64,000 nt of DNA, taken from positions 124,001 through 188,000 of the forward strand of contig JAQWQC010000006.1 of NCBI GenBank assembly GCA_029245025.1, read 5' to 3'. Both the position numbers and the translations under genes were made by a program. The DNA comes from Rhodospirillaceae bacterium (GTDB lineage: Bacteria; Pseudomonadota; Alphaproteobacteria; Rhodospirillales; Rhodospirillaceae). The notes below the pieces were generated by a model. That model was not told the DNA's origin and ran no database searches. It saw only the letters and a program-made list of their open reading frames with translations. Positions 46,049 through 54,517 of the stretch are shown here, in pieces; position 1 is the stretch's first letter, and the number at the start of each line of letters is the position of its first letter.

Positions 46049-46642
46049 TTAAACAGGGCGCCTGGCTTTCATGGCCGCAGATAAAGTGCCATCGTCCAGG
46101 TAGTCGAGTTCACCGCCGACCGGCACCCCATGCGCGAGACCAGACAAAGCTACGTGCGTACCATCGAGCCGGTCCGCCAAATAGTGCACCGTGCTTTGTC
46201 CATCTACCGTTGCACTGAGAGCAAAAACGATCTCTTTGACCTCGTCGGCGCCGGCACGGGCCACAAGTCCACTTATATTAAGGTCATCAGGGCCCACTCC
46301 ATCAAGCGGAGACAACAAGCCACCCGTCACATGATACAAACCACGAAAGGACACGCTGCGCTCCAGCGCCCAAAGGTCAGCGACATCTTCAACCACACAA
46401 ATAACGGAACGATCCCGTTTTGGATCAAGGCACAAAGCGCAAGGGTCCTGGCCATCAAAGTTACCACACGTGCTGCAAATTTTTACGCTCTCGACCGCGC
46501 GCTCCATGGATTGAATAAGCGGCACCATCAGTGATTCTTTTTTCTTGATAAGGTCGAGCACGGCCCTGCGAGCCGAGCGCGGACCCAAGCCCGGCAGCTT
46601 AGCGAGTTGCCTGATGAGTGCCTCAATGTCGGGACCAGCCAC
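46049..46642 (-). CDS. recR: Recombination mediator protein RecR
   Basis: RecR acts with RecF/RecO to load RecA on gapped DNA. The 197-residue protein has a helix-hairpin-helix ([21 protein letters not shown]) and a C4 zinc finger ([16 protein letters not shown]). The Toprim domain has [16 protein letters not shown] and [18 protein letters not shown]. Last gene of dnaX-ybaB-recR. Confidence 0.97.
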   Translation of the reverse strand: MAGPDIEALIRQLAKLPGLGPRSARRAVLDLIKKKESLMVPLIQSMERAVESVKICSTCGNFDGQDPCALCLDPKRDRSVICVVEDVADLWALERSVSFRGLYHVTGGLLSPLDGVGPDDLNISGLVARAGADEVKEIVFALSATVDGQSTVHYLADRLDGTHVALSGLAHGVPVGGELDYLDDGTLSAAMKARRPV

Positions 46643-46657
46643 CGTAAATAAATACCG

Positions 46658-46981
46658 CTAGAACGGCAGCTTCATGCCGGGTGGAATATTTAAACCACCG
46701 GTGACCCTGCTCATTTCTTCCTGCGTCTTTGTTTCCAGGCGTGCGCGAGCATCATTGGTTGCAGCAACGATCAAATCTTCAAGAACTTCCGCTTCATCGG
46801 GCTTAAGTAATGTGGAGTCTATTTTAATGCTACGCATGTCTGATTTTCCTGAAAGCGTCACGGATACCATCCCAGCACCCGATGATCCGTCCACTTCAAT
46901 TTCGGCAAGGCGTTCTTGCATCTCGCCCATCTTTTGCTGCATCTCTTGCGCCTGTTTCATCAGGGCACCGATGTTCTTCAT
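46658..46981 (-). CDS. ybaB: YbaB/EbfC nucleoid-associated protein
   Basis: The 107-residue protein has the YbaB pattern [21 protein letters not shown], then [19 protein letters not shown] and [22 protein letters not shown], ending with a Gly/Pro-rich tail ([13 protein letters not shown]). Such proteins bind DNA as dimers. It lies between dnaX (37 nt) and recR (15 nt), the common operon order. Confidence 0.97.
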   Translation of the reverse strand: MKNIGALMKQAQEMQQKMGEMQERLAEIEVDGSSGAGMVSVTLSGKSDMRSIKIDSTLLKPDEAEVLEDLIVAATNDARARLETKTQEEMSRVTGGLNIPPGMKLPF

Positions 46982-47018
46982 AACTTATGGTCCATTCTTA
47001 ATACTTGGCATTGGTTCA

Positions 47019-48740
47019 TTATTCCTGGTCTTTAATCGCGCGGACCCGCTCGATGGTTGAACCGGGAAACGACTCCAAAATCGATTTAACAAAAGGATCG
47101 GCTGATGCTTTCGCAATCTCTTGTTCATGCAATGTCGCCTCACCGGGTTCATTGGAAATACTGACAACCCAGCGCTCACCGGTCTCTTCTTTAAGAAAAG
47201 CTCCAAGTTTGCCCGCAACTTCTTGAGGTGTGCCTTCCTTTGGGCGGATTTCAATCCGACCGGTTTCGAATCGGACCAAGTGCACGGTGTGGGTCAGCTG
47301 ACCCGCGAGAGTCGCCTGCCGCTGCGCCTCACAAAGCGCTACGACATCAGTTAAGGACTCCAGAGCAGGAGTTTGTGTCTGTGGCGCTTTCGCCGTAACA
47401 ACCGGCAGAGTCTCTGGGGGGGGGTCGGGTAGGGTCGCTGAAACAGCTGCAGCAGACCCGGACGGCGTGACGGATGCGGTGGCGTGGACGGCTGGCACCT
47501 TGTTCGGTGAAGACGATGCGGGGCACGGAGACGTAGTCGCGGCTCCCCCTTGCGATTCTATTGCTTTTACAGCCTCTTCCGGTGTTGGGAGATCAGCAGA
47601 GTAGGCTAAACGGACCAGGGTCATTTCCACAGCTTGCAGCGGCATTGGGGCGGTGCGCGCCTCGCCCAAACCTTTGAGCAATATCTGCCAAGTCCGCGTC
47701 AATACGGGCATAGACAGAGTAGCCGCCATATCCTTGCCACGGGTGCGTTCCGCTTCAGCGACCAACGCATCATCCGCTCCGTCGGGTGCAACTTTAAGGC
47801 GCGTCAGCCAATGGGCAAGTTCGAGCAAATCTTGCAGCACGACCAGAGGGTCAGCACCCGATGCGTACTGGTTGGCGAGAAGATCAAGGCCACTCTTTAC
47901 GTTACCCCGCATGACTGCATCGAGCAGATCAAACACCTGTACTCGGTCGGCCAAGCCGAGCATGTCGCGCACTTGCGCTTCATCTACACTTGGTGCGTCG
48001 TCGCCCGCAGATGATTGCGAAATCGCTTGGTCGAGAATAGACAAGCCGTCACGAGCTGACCCGTCTGCTGCACGTGAGATGAGGACTAAGGCGTCATCGG
48101 CGATAGTTGCGCCTTCTTTGTCGGCAACCTCTTTGAATAGTCCGCTCAAATGCTCCGCACTGATCCGCCGCAAATCAAATCTCTGACAACGGGACAAGAC
48201 CGTCACTGGAACTTTTCGAATTTCCGTTGTAGCGAAAATAAACTTCACATGTTCTGGGGGCTCTTCAAGCGTCTTCAACAAAGCATTAAACGCCTGGTTC
48301 GACAGCATGTGTATTTCATCGATGATGTAGATTTTGGTGCGCGCGGACGTTGGCCGATACCTCACCCCATCAAGTAACTCTCTTATGTCATCGACACCAG
48401 TGCGGCTTGCCGCATCCATCTCCAAGACATCTACATGGCGGTCTTCCGCTATCGAGCGACAATGCTCGCAAACACCACAGGGTGAAGCTGTGGGACCACC
48501 CGTGCCATCTTCACCGATACAGTTGAGTGCACGTGCGATCAACCGTGCAGTTGTCGTTTTACCTGTGCCCCGCACCCCTGTGAGCATATACGCCTGGGCA
48601 AGGCGTCCAGAGGCGATGGCATTCGTCAGGGTGCGAACGACGGTTTCTTGTCCAACAAGTTCATCGAAAGTGGCTGGGCGGTATTTCCGCGCCAGCACCT
48701 GATAAGCCGCCTTTAGTGACGGGGCAGACTCGTCGTTCAT
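47019..48740 (-). CDS. dnaX: DNA polymerase III gamma/tau subunit
   Basis: This clamp-loader ATPase has ARKYRPATFDELVGQ, Walker A GVRGTGKTTTARL and the zinc-site Cys pattern CGVCEHC. IYIIDEIHMLSNQAFNALLKTLEEPP and the SRC motif LSRCQRFDLRRI follow. The C-terminal ~200 residues are Ala/Pro-rich, then a conserved tail (RFETGRIEIRPKEGTPQEVAGKL), as in tau. The 573-residue length is typical. The 4.5S RNA gene lies 43 nt upstream on the same strand. Confidence 0.96.
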   Translation of the reverse strand: MNDESAPSLKAAYQVLARKYRPATFDELVGQETVVRTLTNAIASGRLAQAYMLTGVRGTGKTTTARLIARALNCIGEDGTGGPTASPCGVCEHCRSIAEDRHVDVLEMDAASRTGVDDIRELLDGVRYRPTSARTKIYIIDEIHMLSNQAFNALLKTLEEPPEHVKFIFATTEIRKVPVTVLSRCQRFDLRRISAEHLSGLFKEVADKEGATIADDALVLISRAADGSARDGLSILDQAISQSSAGDDAPSVDEAQVRDMLGLADRVQVFDLLDAVMRGNVKSGLDLLANQYASGADPLVVLQDLLELAHWLTRLKVAPDGADDALVAEAERTRGKDMAATLSMPVLTRTWQILLKGLGEARTAPMPLQAVEMTLVRLAYSADLPTPEEAVKAIESQGGAATTSPCPASSSPNKVPAVHATASVTPSGSAAAVSATLPDPPPETLPVVTAKAPQTQTPALESLTDVVALCEAQRQATLAGQLTHTVHLVRFETGRIEIRPKEGTPQEVAGKLGAFLKEETGERWVVSISNEPGEATLHEQEIAKASADPFVKSILESFPGSTIERVRAIKDQE

Positions 48741-48783
48741 TGCGCGTTCATCCGTAAGATCAATCCTGGCGGGATTAAAAGGT

Positions 48784-48878
48784 GAGGTCCTGACGGCGAC
48801 CCAGGCGGAAACTCGTTACGGCTGCTTCCTTCCGGACCTGACCGGGTTAGCGAGGCGCCCGTCCACCGCCAGTCCCTC
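48784..48878 (-). ncRNA. ffs: Signal recognition particle RNA, bacterial small (4.5S) type
   Basis: On the minus strand the invariant SRP core GGTCAGGTCCGGAAGGAAGC is present, forming the Ffh-binding asymmetric and symmetric loops with the GGAA tetraloop. The flanks pair as a long hairpin: CTGGCGG on the 5' side with CCGTCAG on the 3' side, extended by GAGG/CCTC. About 95 nt. Ends are estimated from the pairing. It is directly upstream of dnaX, a frequent location in proteobacteria. Confidence 0.95.
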
Positions 48879-48884
48879 TAGGTT

Positions 48885-48915
48885 ACTATATCAAACGTCC
48901 AGCAGCCCGACGCAA
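48885..48915 (-). promoter_or_regulatory. Probable promoter of the SRP RNA gene
   Basis: On the minus strand TATAGT (48890-48885) is a good -10, six bases before the 5' end of the RNA stem. TTGCGT (48915-48910) is a -35-like box 19 nt upstream, slightly long. The -10 placement relative to the RNA end supports the call. Confidence 0.5.
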
Positions 48916-48989
48916 GAGGTTCTGGGGTCGAGACTTGCCAAAGCGGCTCTAACACTTCAAATAACTGCTTTAATCCTGTTTACGAGAAG

Positions 48990-48998
48990 TTATCCACA
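48990..48998 (+). promoter_or_regulatory. Consensus DnaA box next to gpmI start
   Basis: TTATCCACA (48990-48998) is a perfect 9-base DnaA box, ending 4 nt before the gpmI ATG. I see no cluster of further boxes or AT-rich unwinding element, so it is not an origin. It may be chance or a DnaA-responsive site. Confidence 0.4.
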
Positions 48999-49002
48999 GG
49001 CC

Positions 49003-50589
49003 ATGAGCGATCAGAATAAGCAGAACGGCAATGCGAAACCGGTGGTTCTTTGTATCCTCGACGGCTGGGGCCATAGAGAGGAGCGTGAGAACAACGCCAT
49101 CGCTTTGGCGGCTACTCCAACGTGGGATCGTTGGATGGCGGAGACTGGCCGCCCCCATGCTCTTGTAGAAACCAGCGGCCTTGATGTCGGTTTACCCGAT
49201 GGCCAGATGGGCAACTCTGAAGTCGGTCATATGAATATCGGCGCGGGCAGAGTCGCACTCCAAGATCTTCCGCAAATTGATGCCGCCATTGCAGACGAAA
49301 CCTTCACAACACGACCCGCACTATCGAATTTTATAGCAGCCTTAAAATCAAGCGGCGGCACGTGCCATTTGATGGGTCTGGTGTCTCCAGGAGGGGTTCA
49401 CTCGCACCAAGATCATATGGTCGCCTTGGCCCAAGCCGCATCTGCGAGCGGCATTCCCGTCCGTATTCATGCGTTCTTGGATGGGCGCGATACGCCGCCA
49501 AAGTCAGCTGCGGATTACATGACCCAGTTCGTAGCAGATATTGAAAATTTAAAAGACGTATCTGTCGCGACCGTGTCAGGCCGGTACTACGCCATGGATC
49601 GGGATAATCGGTGGGATCGAGTCTCTCAGGCATACTCCATATTGGTGGACGGATCTGACGCGTCAGCGACCGACGCCTTAACCGCGATCAAAGACTCATA
49701 CGCAAACAACATCACAGACGAATTTGTCGAGCCCATAGCCATCTCTGGTTATGCCGGGATGGCGGACGGTGATGGCGTGATGATGGCGAATTTCCGTGCG
49801 GACCGGGCGCGCGAGATATTGTTCGCATTGGTCGAACCAGATTTCGAGGGGTTTGAACGCGACCGGGTGCCACAGTTTGCCGCAGCCTTGGGCATGACGG
49901 AGTACTCAACGGTCCTAGCAGCCCGAATGGCTGTGATGTTTCCAACCAAAGCGCCGCAGAACGGTCTAGGCCAGGTGGTCGCTGACGCAGGTTTAACTCA
50001 ACTCCGCATTGCGGAAACGGAAAAGTATGCGCACGTCACCTTCTTTTTAAATGGCGGCCTCGAGACCGAGTTCCCGGGCGAGCAGCGGATACTGGTGCCA
50101 AGTCCGAAAGTTACCACCTACGACCTACAACCCGCCATGTCAGCAACGAAAGTCACGGACAAACTGGTCGAAGCTATTGATTCCGGCGAATTCGATCTGA
50201 TTGTCGTGAATTACGCCAATGGTGACATGGTTGGGCACACCGGTGTTCTATCTGCCGCGATTAGTGCGGCAGAAACTATCGACGCGTGCCTGGCGCGATT
50301 AGAGAAGGCCGTGGAGAACGCGAGGGGCGCCATGCTGGTCACGGCTGACCATGGCAACTGTGAAATGATGGTCGACCCGCATACCAACGCGCCACACACC
50401 GCACATACCATCGGCACTGTGCCAGTGGTTCTGGTCAGCACGACACCACAATCTGGCCTTCATGACGGACGGCTGGCTGACCTCGCGCCTACAGTTCTTG
50501 ACCTAATGAACCTGCGCCAACCAGCGGCTATGACAGGACGCTCTCTCCTCCATCAGGATAACGATGCGCGGCGCCGTGCCGCCGAGTAA
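49003..50589 (+). CDS. gpmI: 2,3-bisphosphoglycerate-independent phosphoglycerate mutase
   Basis: This enzyme interconverts 3- and 2-phosphoglycerate in glycolysis with two Mn ions. The 528-residue protein begins VVLCILDGWGHREERENNAI (metal Asp) and has the phospho-serine motif DGQMGNSEVGHMNIGAGR. HAFLDGRDTPPKSA, RYYAMDRDNRWDR and TADHGNCEMMVDPHTNAPHTAHT (metal His/Asp) follow. A weak start signal precedes the ATG. The 3' end overlaps envC by 26 nt. Confidence 0.97.
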   Translation: MSDQNKQNGNAKPVVLCILDGWGHREERENNAIALAATPTWDRWMAETGRPHALVETSGLDVGLPDGQMGNSEVGHMNIGAGRVALQDLPQIDAAIADETFTTRPALSNFIAALKSSGGTCHLMGLVSPGGVHSHQDHMVALAQAASASGIPVRIHAFLDGRDTPPKSAADYMTQFVADIENLKDVSVATVSGRYYAMDRDNRWDRVSQAYSILVDGSDASATDALTAIKDSYANNITDEFVEPIAISGYAGMADGDGVMMANFRADRAREILFALVEPDFEGFERDRVPQFAAALGMTEYSTVLAARMAVMFPTKAPQNGLGQVVADAGLTQLRIAETEKYAHVTFFLNGGLETEFPGEQRILVPSPKVTTYDLQPAMSATKVTDKLVEAIDSGEFDLIVVNYANGDMVGHTGVLSAAISAAETIDACLARLEKAVENARGAMLVTADHGNCEMMVDPHTNAPHTAHTIGTVPVVLVSTTPQSGLHDGRLADLAPTVLDLMNLRQPAAMTGRSLLHQDNDARRRAAE

Positions 50590-51859
50590 ATCAACCCAAC
50601 TTGCGTCACTTATTATTACTGGGGCGGCGTGGGCCTCAGTCTTCGTCCAACCAATTGTTGCTGCGGCTCAGGACGACCCGAGCGCGCCCCGAACCGCCGA
50701 CCTTCAAGCGATAGAGCAAGATCTCCAACGGGAACAGACAGTAAAAGATGACGCGACACGAATGGCAGAGCGGGCCGCTGCGGACACTGCCAAGGTCCAA
50801 AACGATATGGTCGAAGCCGCCCGCCGTATTCAAGACCGGGAACGCGCGCTAACAGATCTAGAAGCGCAATTGAGTCATCTAGAAGACCAACGTGCTGAAA
50901 TGGCCTCTGCGTTGGTCAACAAAGACGCCCAAATGCGCGAAGCGCTTCTTGCCCTTGAACGGCTCGCCTTGCGGCCGACGGATGCCTTACTCCTGCAACC
51001 GTTGCGACCCGCAGATGCCATTCGATCAGGCTTGGTCTTGTCGGCAGCCATTCCCGCTCTGACCGAAAACGCCGCCCGTTTACAGATTGAGCTTGAGGCG
51101 CTGTATACGACCCGCACCAAAATTGTTGGCCGGCGATCAACGTTCGCGTTGGAGACCCTAAGCCTTATTGAGGATCAGGCCCGTTTAGAAAAACTCCATG
51201 CAGAGAAAGCCTCCATGCAAAAGGGCTTTGAACGCCAGGCAACAGATTCAGAAGAACGAATCGCCGCCCTTGCCCGGGAGGCCAATGACCTACGTGAGCT
51301 CCTGGACAGTGTGATCGCTGAACGCAAACGCCGGGGTGAAGAAGAAGCGAAAAGAGTGGCACGAGCAGCTCCCATTCTTACACAGCCAGACGAAGCCACA
51401 CCCACCCCAGACATTGTGGCGGCTCGCCGACCAACACCGCCCGCACCCGCGCGGTCCTTCTCAAAAGCACGCGGAACATTGCCGTTTCCGGCAGAGGGGC
51501 GGTTATCACAGCGATATGGTGAAGGCACAGAAAGCGAAGTGCTCGCTAAAGGTATTGTCATTACAACCCGAACAGCCGCTCACGTGGTCTCTCCTTTTGA
51601 CGGAGTCGTTGCGTTCGCGGGTCCATTTCGCGGCTATGGCCAACTCTTGATCCTGGAACACAGCGAGGGATACCATACGCTTCTGGCTGGGATGAGCCGA
51701 CTGGATGGCGCCGTTGGACAGCGCGTTTTGGCTGGAGAACCGGTGGGTGTAATGTCACCGGACGGCGACCCCTCACTTTATGTTGAATTGCGGCGGGACG
51801 GCCAACCCATTAATCCGTTGCCTTGGCTGGCAACTCGAACCAATGAGAAGAGTGGATGA
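50564..51859 (+). CDS. envC: Murein hydrolase activator EnvC-like protein
   Basis: The 431-residue exported protein has a signal-like N-terminus (LASLIITGAAWASVFVQPIVAAAQ). Long coiled coils (residues ~45-270) precede a C-terminal LytM/M23 fold (GRLSQRYGEG; VSPFDGVVAFAGPFRGYGQLLILEHSEGYHTLLAGM). The M23 zinc ligands (HxxxD and HxH) are missing: QRYGEGTESE and LYVELRRDG occupy their places. That is the hallmark of EnvC-type activators that switch on amidases at the septum instead of cutting peptidoglycan themselves. Overlaps gpmI and ctpA. Confidence 0.92.
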   Translation: MRGAVPPSKSTQLASLIITGAAWASVFVQPIVAAAQDDPSAPRTADLQAIEQDLQREQTVKDDATRMAERAAADTAKVQNDMVEAARRIQDRERALTDLEAQLSHLEDQRAEMASALVNKDAQMREALLALERLALRPTDALLLQPLRPADAIRSGLVLSAAIPALTENAARLQIELEALYTTRTKIVGRRSTFALETLSLIEDQARLEKLHAEKASMQKGFERQATDSEERIAALAREANDLRELLDSVIAERKRRGEEEAKRVARAAPILTQPDEATPTPDIVAARRPTPPAPARSFSKARGTLPFPAEGRLSQRYGEGTESEVLAKGIVITTRTAAHVVSPFDGVVAFAGPFRGYGQLLILEHSEGYHTLLAGMSRLDGAVGQRVLAGEPVGVMSPDGDPSLYVELRRDGQPINPLPWLATRTNEKSG

Positions 51860-53139
51860 CCCGTATTTATTTAGCTTCCTTTTGCGCTGTTGTGTTTGGT
51901 GCCTCGATGGCATTGACGGCAAATGCCGATGACAAATTCTCAGATGACACCTACCGACAGCTTGAGCTGTTTGGAAACGTCTTTGAGCGCGTTCGCAAGG
52001 ATTACGTTGAAAACATATCGGATCAAGATCTGATCGAAGCGGCAATCAACGGTATGCTGACATCGCTGGATCCGCACTCGAGCTTCCTGTCGGCAAAAAG
52101 CTTTGAAGACATGCAGGAGCAAACCAAGGGTGAATTTGGGGGCCTTGGCATTGAAGTCACCATGGAGAACGGCTTTGTAAAAGTGGTTACTCCCATTGAT
52201 GACACCCCGGCTTATCGCGCTGGCATGCAACCAAATGACTACATCACCACTATCGATGGCGATAGTGTTCTCGGCTTGACCCTTAACGACGCTGTCGAAT
52301 TGATGCGTGGCTTAGTTGATACGGACATCACAATCGGTGTCAGGCGGGAAGGTGCTGAGCCCTTTGATGTGACTCTCACACGCGCGGTGATCAAAATCCG
52401 GTCCGTGCGATATCGGGCGGAAGGCGATGTCGGATATATCCGCATCACCTCCTTCAATGAACAAACGCAACGCGGCCTGGAAGAAGGCATCGCCAGCATC
52501 AAAGAAGAGCTGGGCGGAACATTAAAAGGATACGTCCTAGATTTACGCAACAACCCTGGCGGCTTACTTGACCAAGCGGAGTCTGTGTCAGATTCCTTTT
52601 TAGAACGTGGTGAGATTGTCTCCACCCGCACGCGCTATAGTGAAGAGACGAAGCGCACAACGGCCAAGAAAGGTGACTTGGCCGATGGTATGCCTCTGGT
52701 GGTGTTGATCAATGATGGCTCGGCTTCAGCCTCAGAGATTGTCGCTGGGGCTCTGCAGGATCATGGCCGGGCTATTATTCTCGGCACCAAATCCTTCGGT
52801 AAAGGGTCTGTGCAGACCATTATTCCGATGCAAGACAACAGCGCGATGCGCTTGACCACAGCCCGATACTACACCCCCTCTGGGCGGTCTATTCAGGGCA
52901 CGGGGATTGAGCCAGATATCCTAGTCGCACCTGCAACAATTGAGCGACTGGCACAACGAGGCCAGCGCAGCGAAGCAAATTTGAGGGGATCCCTCGAGAA
53001 CGACACCGTGGATGACGGTATCGAGGACGAAGAGGCGACGAACGAGCGAACCACCCAAGATGTAGATGATTATCAACTCGCCCGCGCTATCGACCTCATT
53101 CAGGGCCTGGCCTTGTATCGCCAGACTTTGACGAACTAA
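51856..53139 (+). CDS. ctpA: S41 carboxy-terminal processing protease
   Basis: A signal peptide (SFCAVVFGASMALTANA) leads a 427-residue periplasmic protease. A PDZ domain follows (FGGLGIEVTMENGFVKVVTPIDDTPAYRAGMQPND). The catalytic domain has RNNPGGLLDQA, the Ser in NDGSASASEIVAGALQDH and the Lys in GTKSFGKGSVQTI. The ATG lies inside the envC stop (ATGA). EnvC, Ctp protease and a polysaccharide deacetylase commonly form one operon in alphaproteobacteria, matching the remnant that follows. Confidence 0.96.
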   Translation: MTRIYLASFCAVVFGASMALTANADDKFSDDTYRQLELFGNVFERVRKDYVENISDQDLIEAAINGMLTSLDPHSSFLSAKSFEDMQEQTKGEFGGLGIEVTMENGFVKVVTPIDDTPAYRAGMQPNDYITTIDGDSVLGLTLNDAVELMRGLVDTDITIGVRREGAEPFDVTLTRAVIKIRSVRYRAEGDVGYIRITSFNEQTQRGLEEGIASIKEELGGTLKGYVLDLRNNPGGLLDQAESVSDSFLERGEIVSTRTRYSEETKRTTAKKGDLADGMPLVVLINDGSASASEIVAGALQDHGRAIILGTKSFGKGSVQTIIPMQDNSAMRLTTARYYTPSGRSIQGTGIEPDILVAPATIERLAQRGQRSEANLRGSLENDTVDDGIEDEEATNERTTQDVDDYQLARAIDLIQGLALYRQTLTN

Positions 53140-53237
53140 GGCCCAAAATGGCGCTTATACTCGGTTAAGGCCCTGTTAACGGCGGTAGTACTTGCGTGAG
53201 GGAATGCGAGCTACCCAATACGGTGGTGGAGATGACC

Positions 53238-54041
53238 ATGGCCTTTTCTATTTCGTCAATAAAGGACCTTCTCAAGCGCAATGAGAAGGCGAAGGATCTA
53301 TTTGGCGCTGACGACGATGAAGATTTTTACGACGATGACATGTTCTATGATGAGTCGGACGGTGGGACTTTAGTTAGAAAAACTTTCATTTGGATCAGCG
53401 GCGCCTTAGGTCTTCTCATCGTTGGGTTTGTCACCACTGCGATTATCACCGCTGATGAGACAGCTGGACCGCTGACCGGGGTCATTCCGACAGAAATTGC
53501 ACAGACCGTCTCCGAAGACGGAGAAATTTTACAGATGATCGACATGCCCGAGGCAACGTCAAGCCAGCGTCGAGGCGCCTCAGCAACCCGTAGACCGAGC
53601 GCTTTGCCACCATTGTCATCAGACGCACCATCCGACGGTGCATCTATACCCATGCCGTCTAAAGCCATTGCTGACGACTCAACGGCAAAAACCTACTATA
53701 GATCATCTTCACGCCGACCTTGGTTGGGTGGCGGCGCTGAGCCCCCTGCTGGAACCCGCGGGACCCGTGAACAACCCATGACCAATGCTGCGCCGGGACG
53801 CGCGGGTACAAACAGCAACAGCGGATATCGTTATCGATGCGCGCCTTTAAAGCGGCCATTTATGGCTACCTGGATTACATTAATTGCTTGGCAAAATACC
53901 AAGGCAGCTCAGTCGCAGTGGCCTCTGCAAAGCCCGTCAACTTCGAGCACATCGTTTTGTGGCTGGACGAAGTCGTTCGTCGTGGTATCGCTGTGGAACC
54001 GACTTCCCAAGTCGTTATTCAATAGCACAACGTCATCATGA
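53238..54041 (+). pseudogene. Remnant of divergent polysaccharide deacetylase (YibQ-like), catalytic core deleted and frameshifted
   Basis: The start at 53238 has GGAG 6 nt upstream. The N-terminal part is intact: an acidic cytoplasmic segment (GADDDEDFYDDDMFYDE), one membrane helix (TFIWISGALGLLIVGFVTTAI) and a Ser/Pro linker. After about residue 180 the frame no longer looks like the family. The conserved end is found in two other frames: TATADIVIDARL (53815-53847), then KAAIYGYLDYINCLAKYQGS and NFEHIVLWLDEVVRRGIAVE up to a TAG at 54025. Most of the deacetylase NodB-like core (~130-150 residues) is missing. The conserved slot between ctpA and rppH supports the identity. The translated ORF ends at 54041 in the wrong frame. 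Confidence 0.75.
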
Positions 54042-54517
54042 CGGCGTCTGAAAAACCCTATCGCCGGGGCGTGGGTGTCGTCCTCATGAATAATGACGGT
54101 AAGGTATTTGTCGCCCAGCGGATCGACACAAGCGAGCCTGCATGGCAGTTGCCTCAGGGCGGCATTGATAAGGGTGAAGATCCGTATGCCGCCGCAATTC
54201 GCGAGCTTGAAGAAGAAACTGGGATTGTAAGCGCGACCCTCATGGCTGAAACAAATGATTGGCTCCGCTACGATTTCCCTCCTGACCTTCAGAGCAAAAT
54301 CTGGAAAGGCTGGTTCAGGGGCCAAGAGCAGAAATGGTACCTCATGCGTTTCACCGGCACCGACGATGAGATCAATTTGGATACAGAGCACCCTGAATTT
54401 TCGGCATGGAAATGGGCGGACTTTAAGACGGTCCCTGAGCTCATTGTCGATTTTAAACAGGGTCTCTATTGGCAGATCGTTGACGCTTTCTCAGATCACG
54501 TCAGGCCTGTTCTTTAG
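54038..54517 (+). CDS. rppH: RNA pyrophosphohydrolase
   Basis: This Nudix enzyme removes pyrophosphate from mRNA 5' ends and so triggers decay. The Nudix box GGIDKGEDPYAAAIRELEEE continues into TGI and is complete. YRRGVGVVLMNNDGKVFVAQR at the N-terminus and DFKQGLYWQIVDAF near the end fit RppH. The 159-residue length is standard. The ATG sits at the end of the broken deacetylase frame, so translation may now depend on reading through that remnant. Confidence 0.96.
   Translation: MTASEKPYRRGVGVVLMNNDGKVFVAQRIDTSEPAWQLPQGGIDKGEDPYAAAIRELEEETGIVSATLMAETNDWLRYDFPPDLQSKIWKGWFRGQEQKWYLMRFTGTDDEINLDTEHPEFSAWKWADFKTVPELIVDFKQGLYWQIVDAFSDHVRPVL

Noticed and set aside
53815-54025. Programmed frameshifting to make a full deacetylase
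   Set aside because: Two shifts would be required and most of the catalytic core is missing, so no full enzyme can result.
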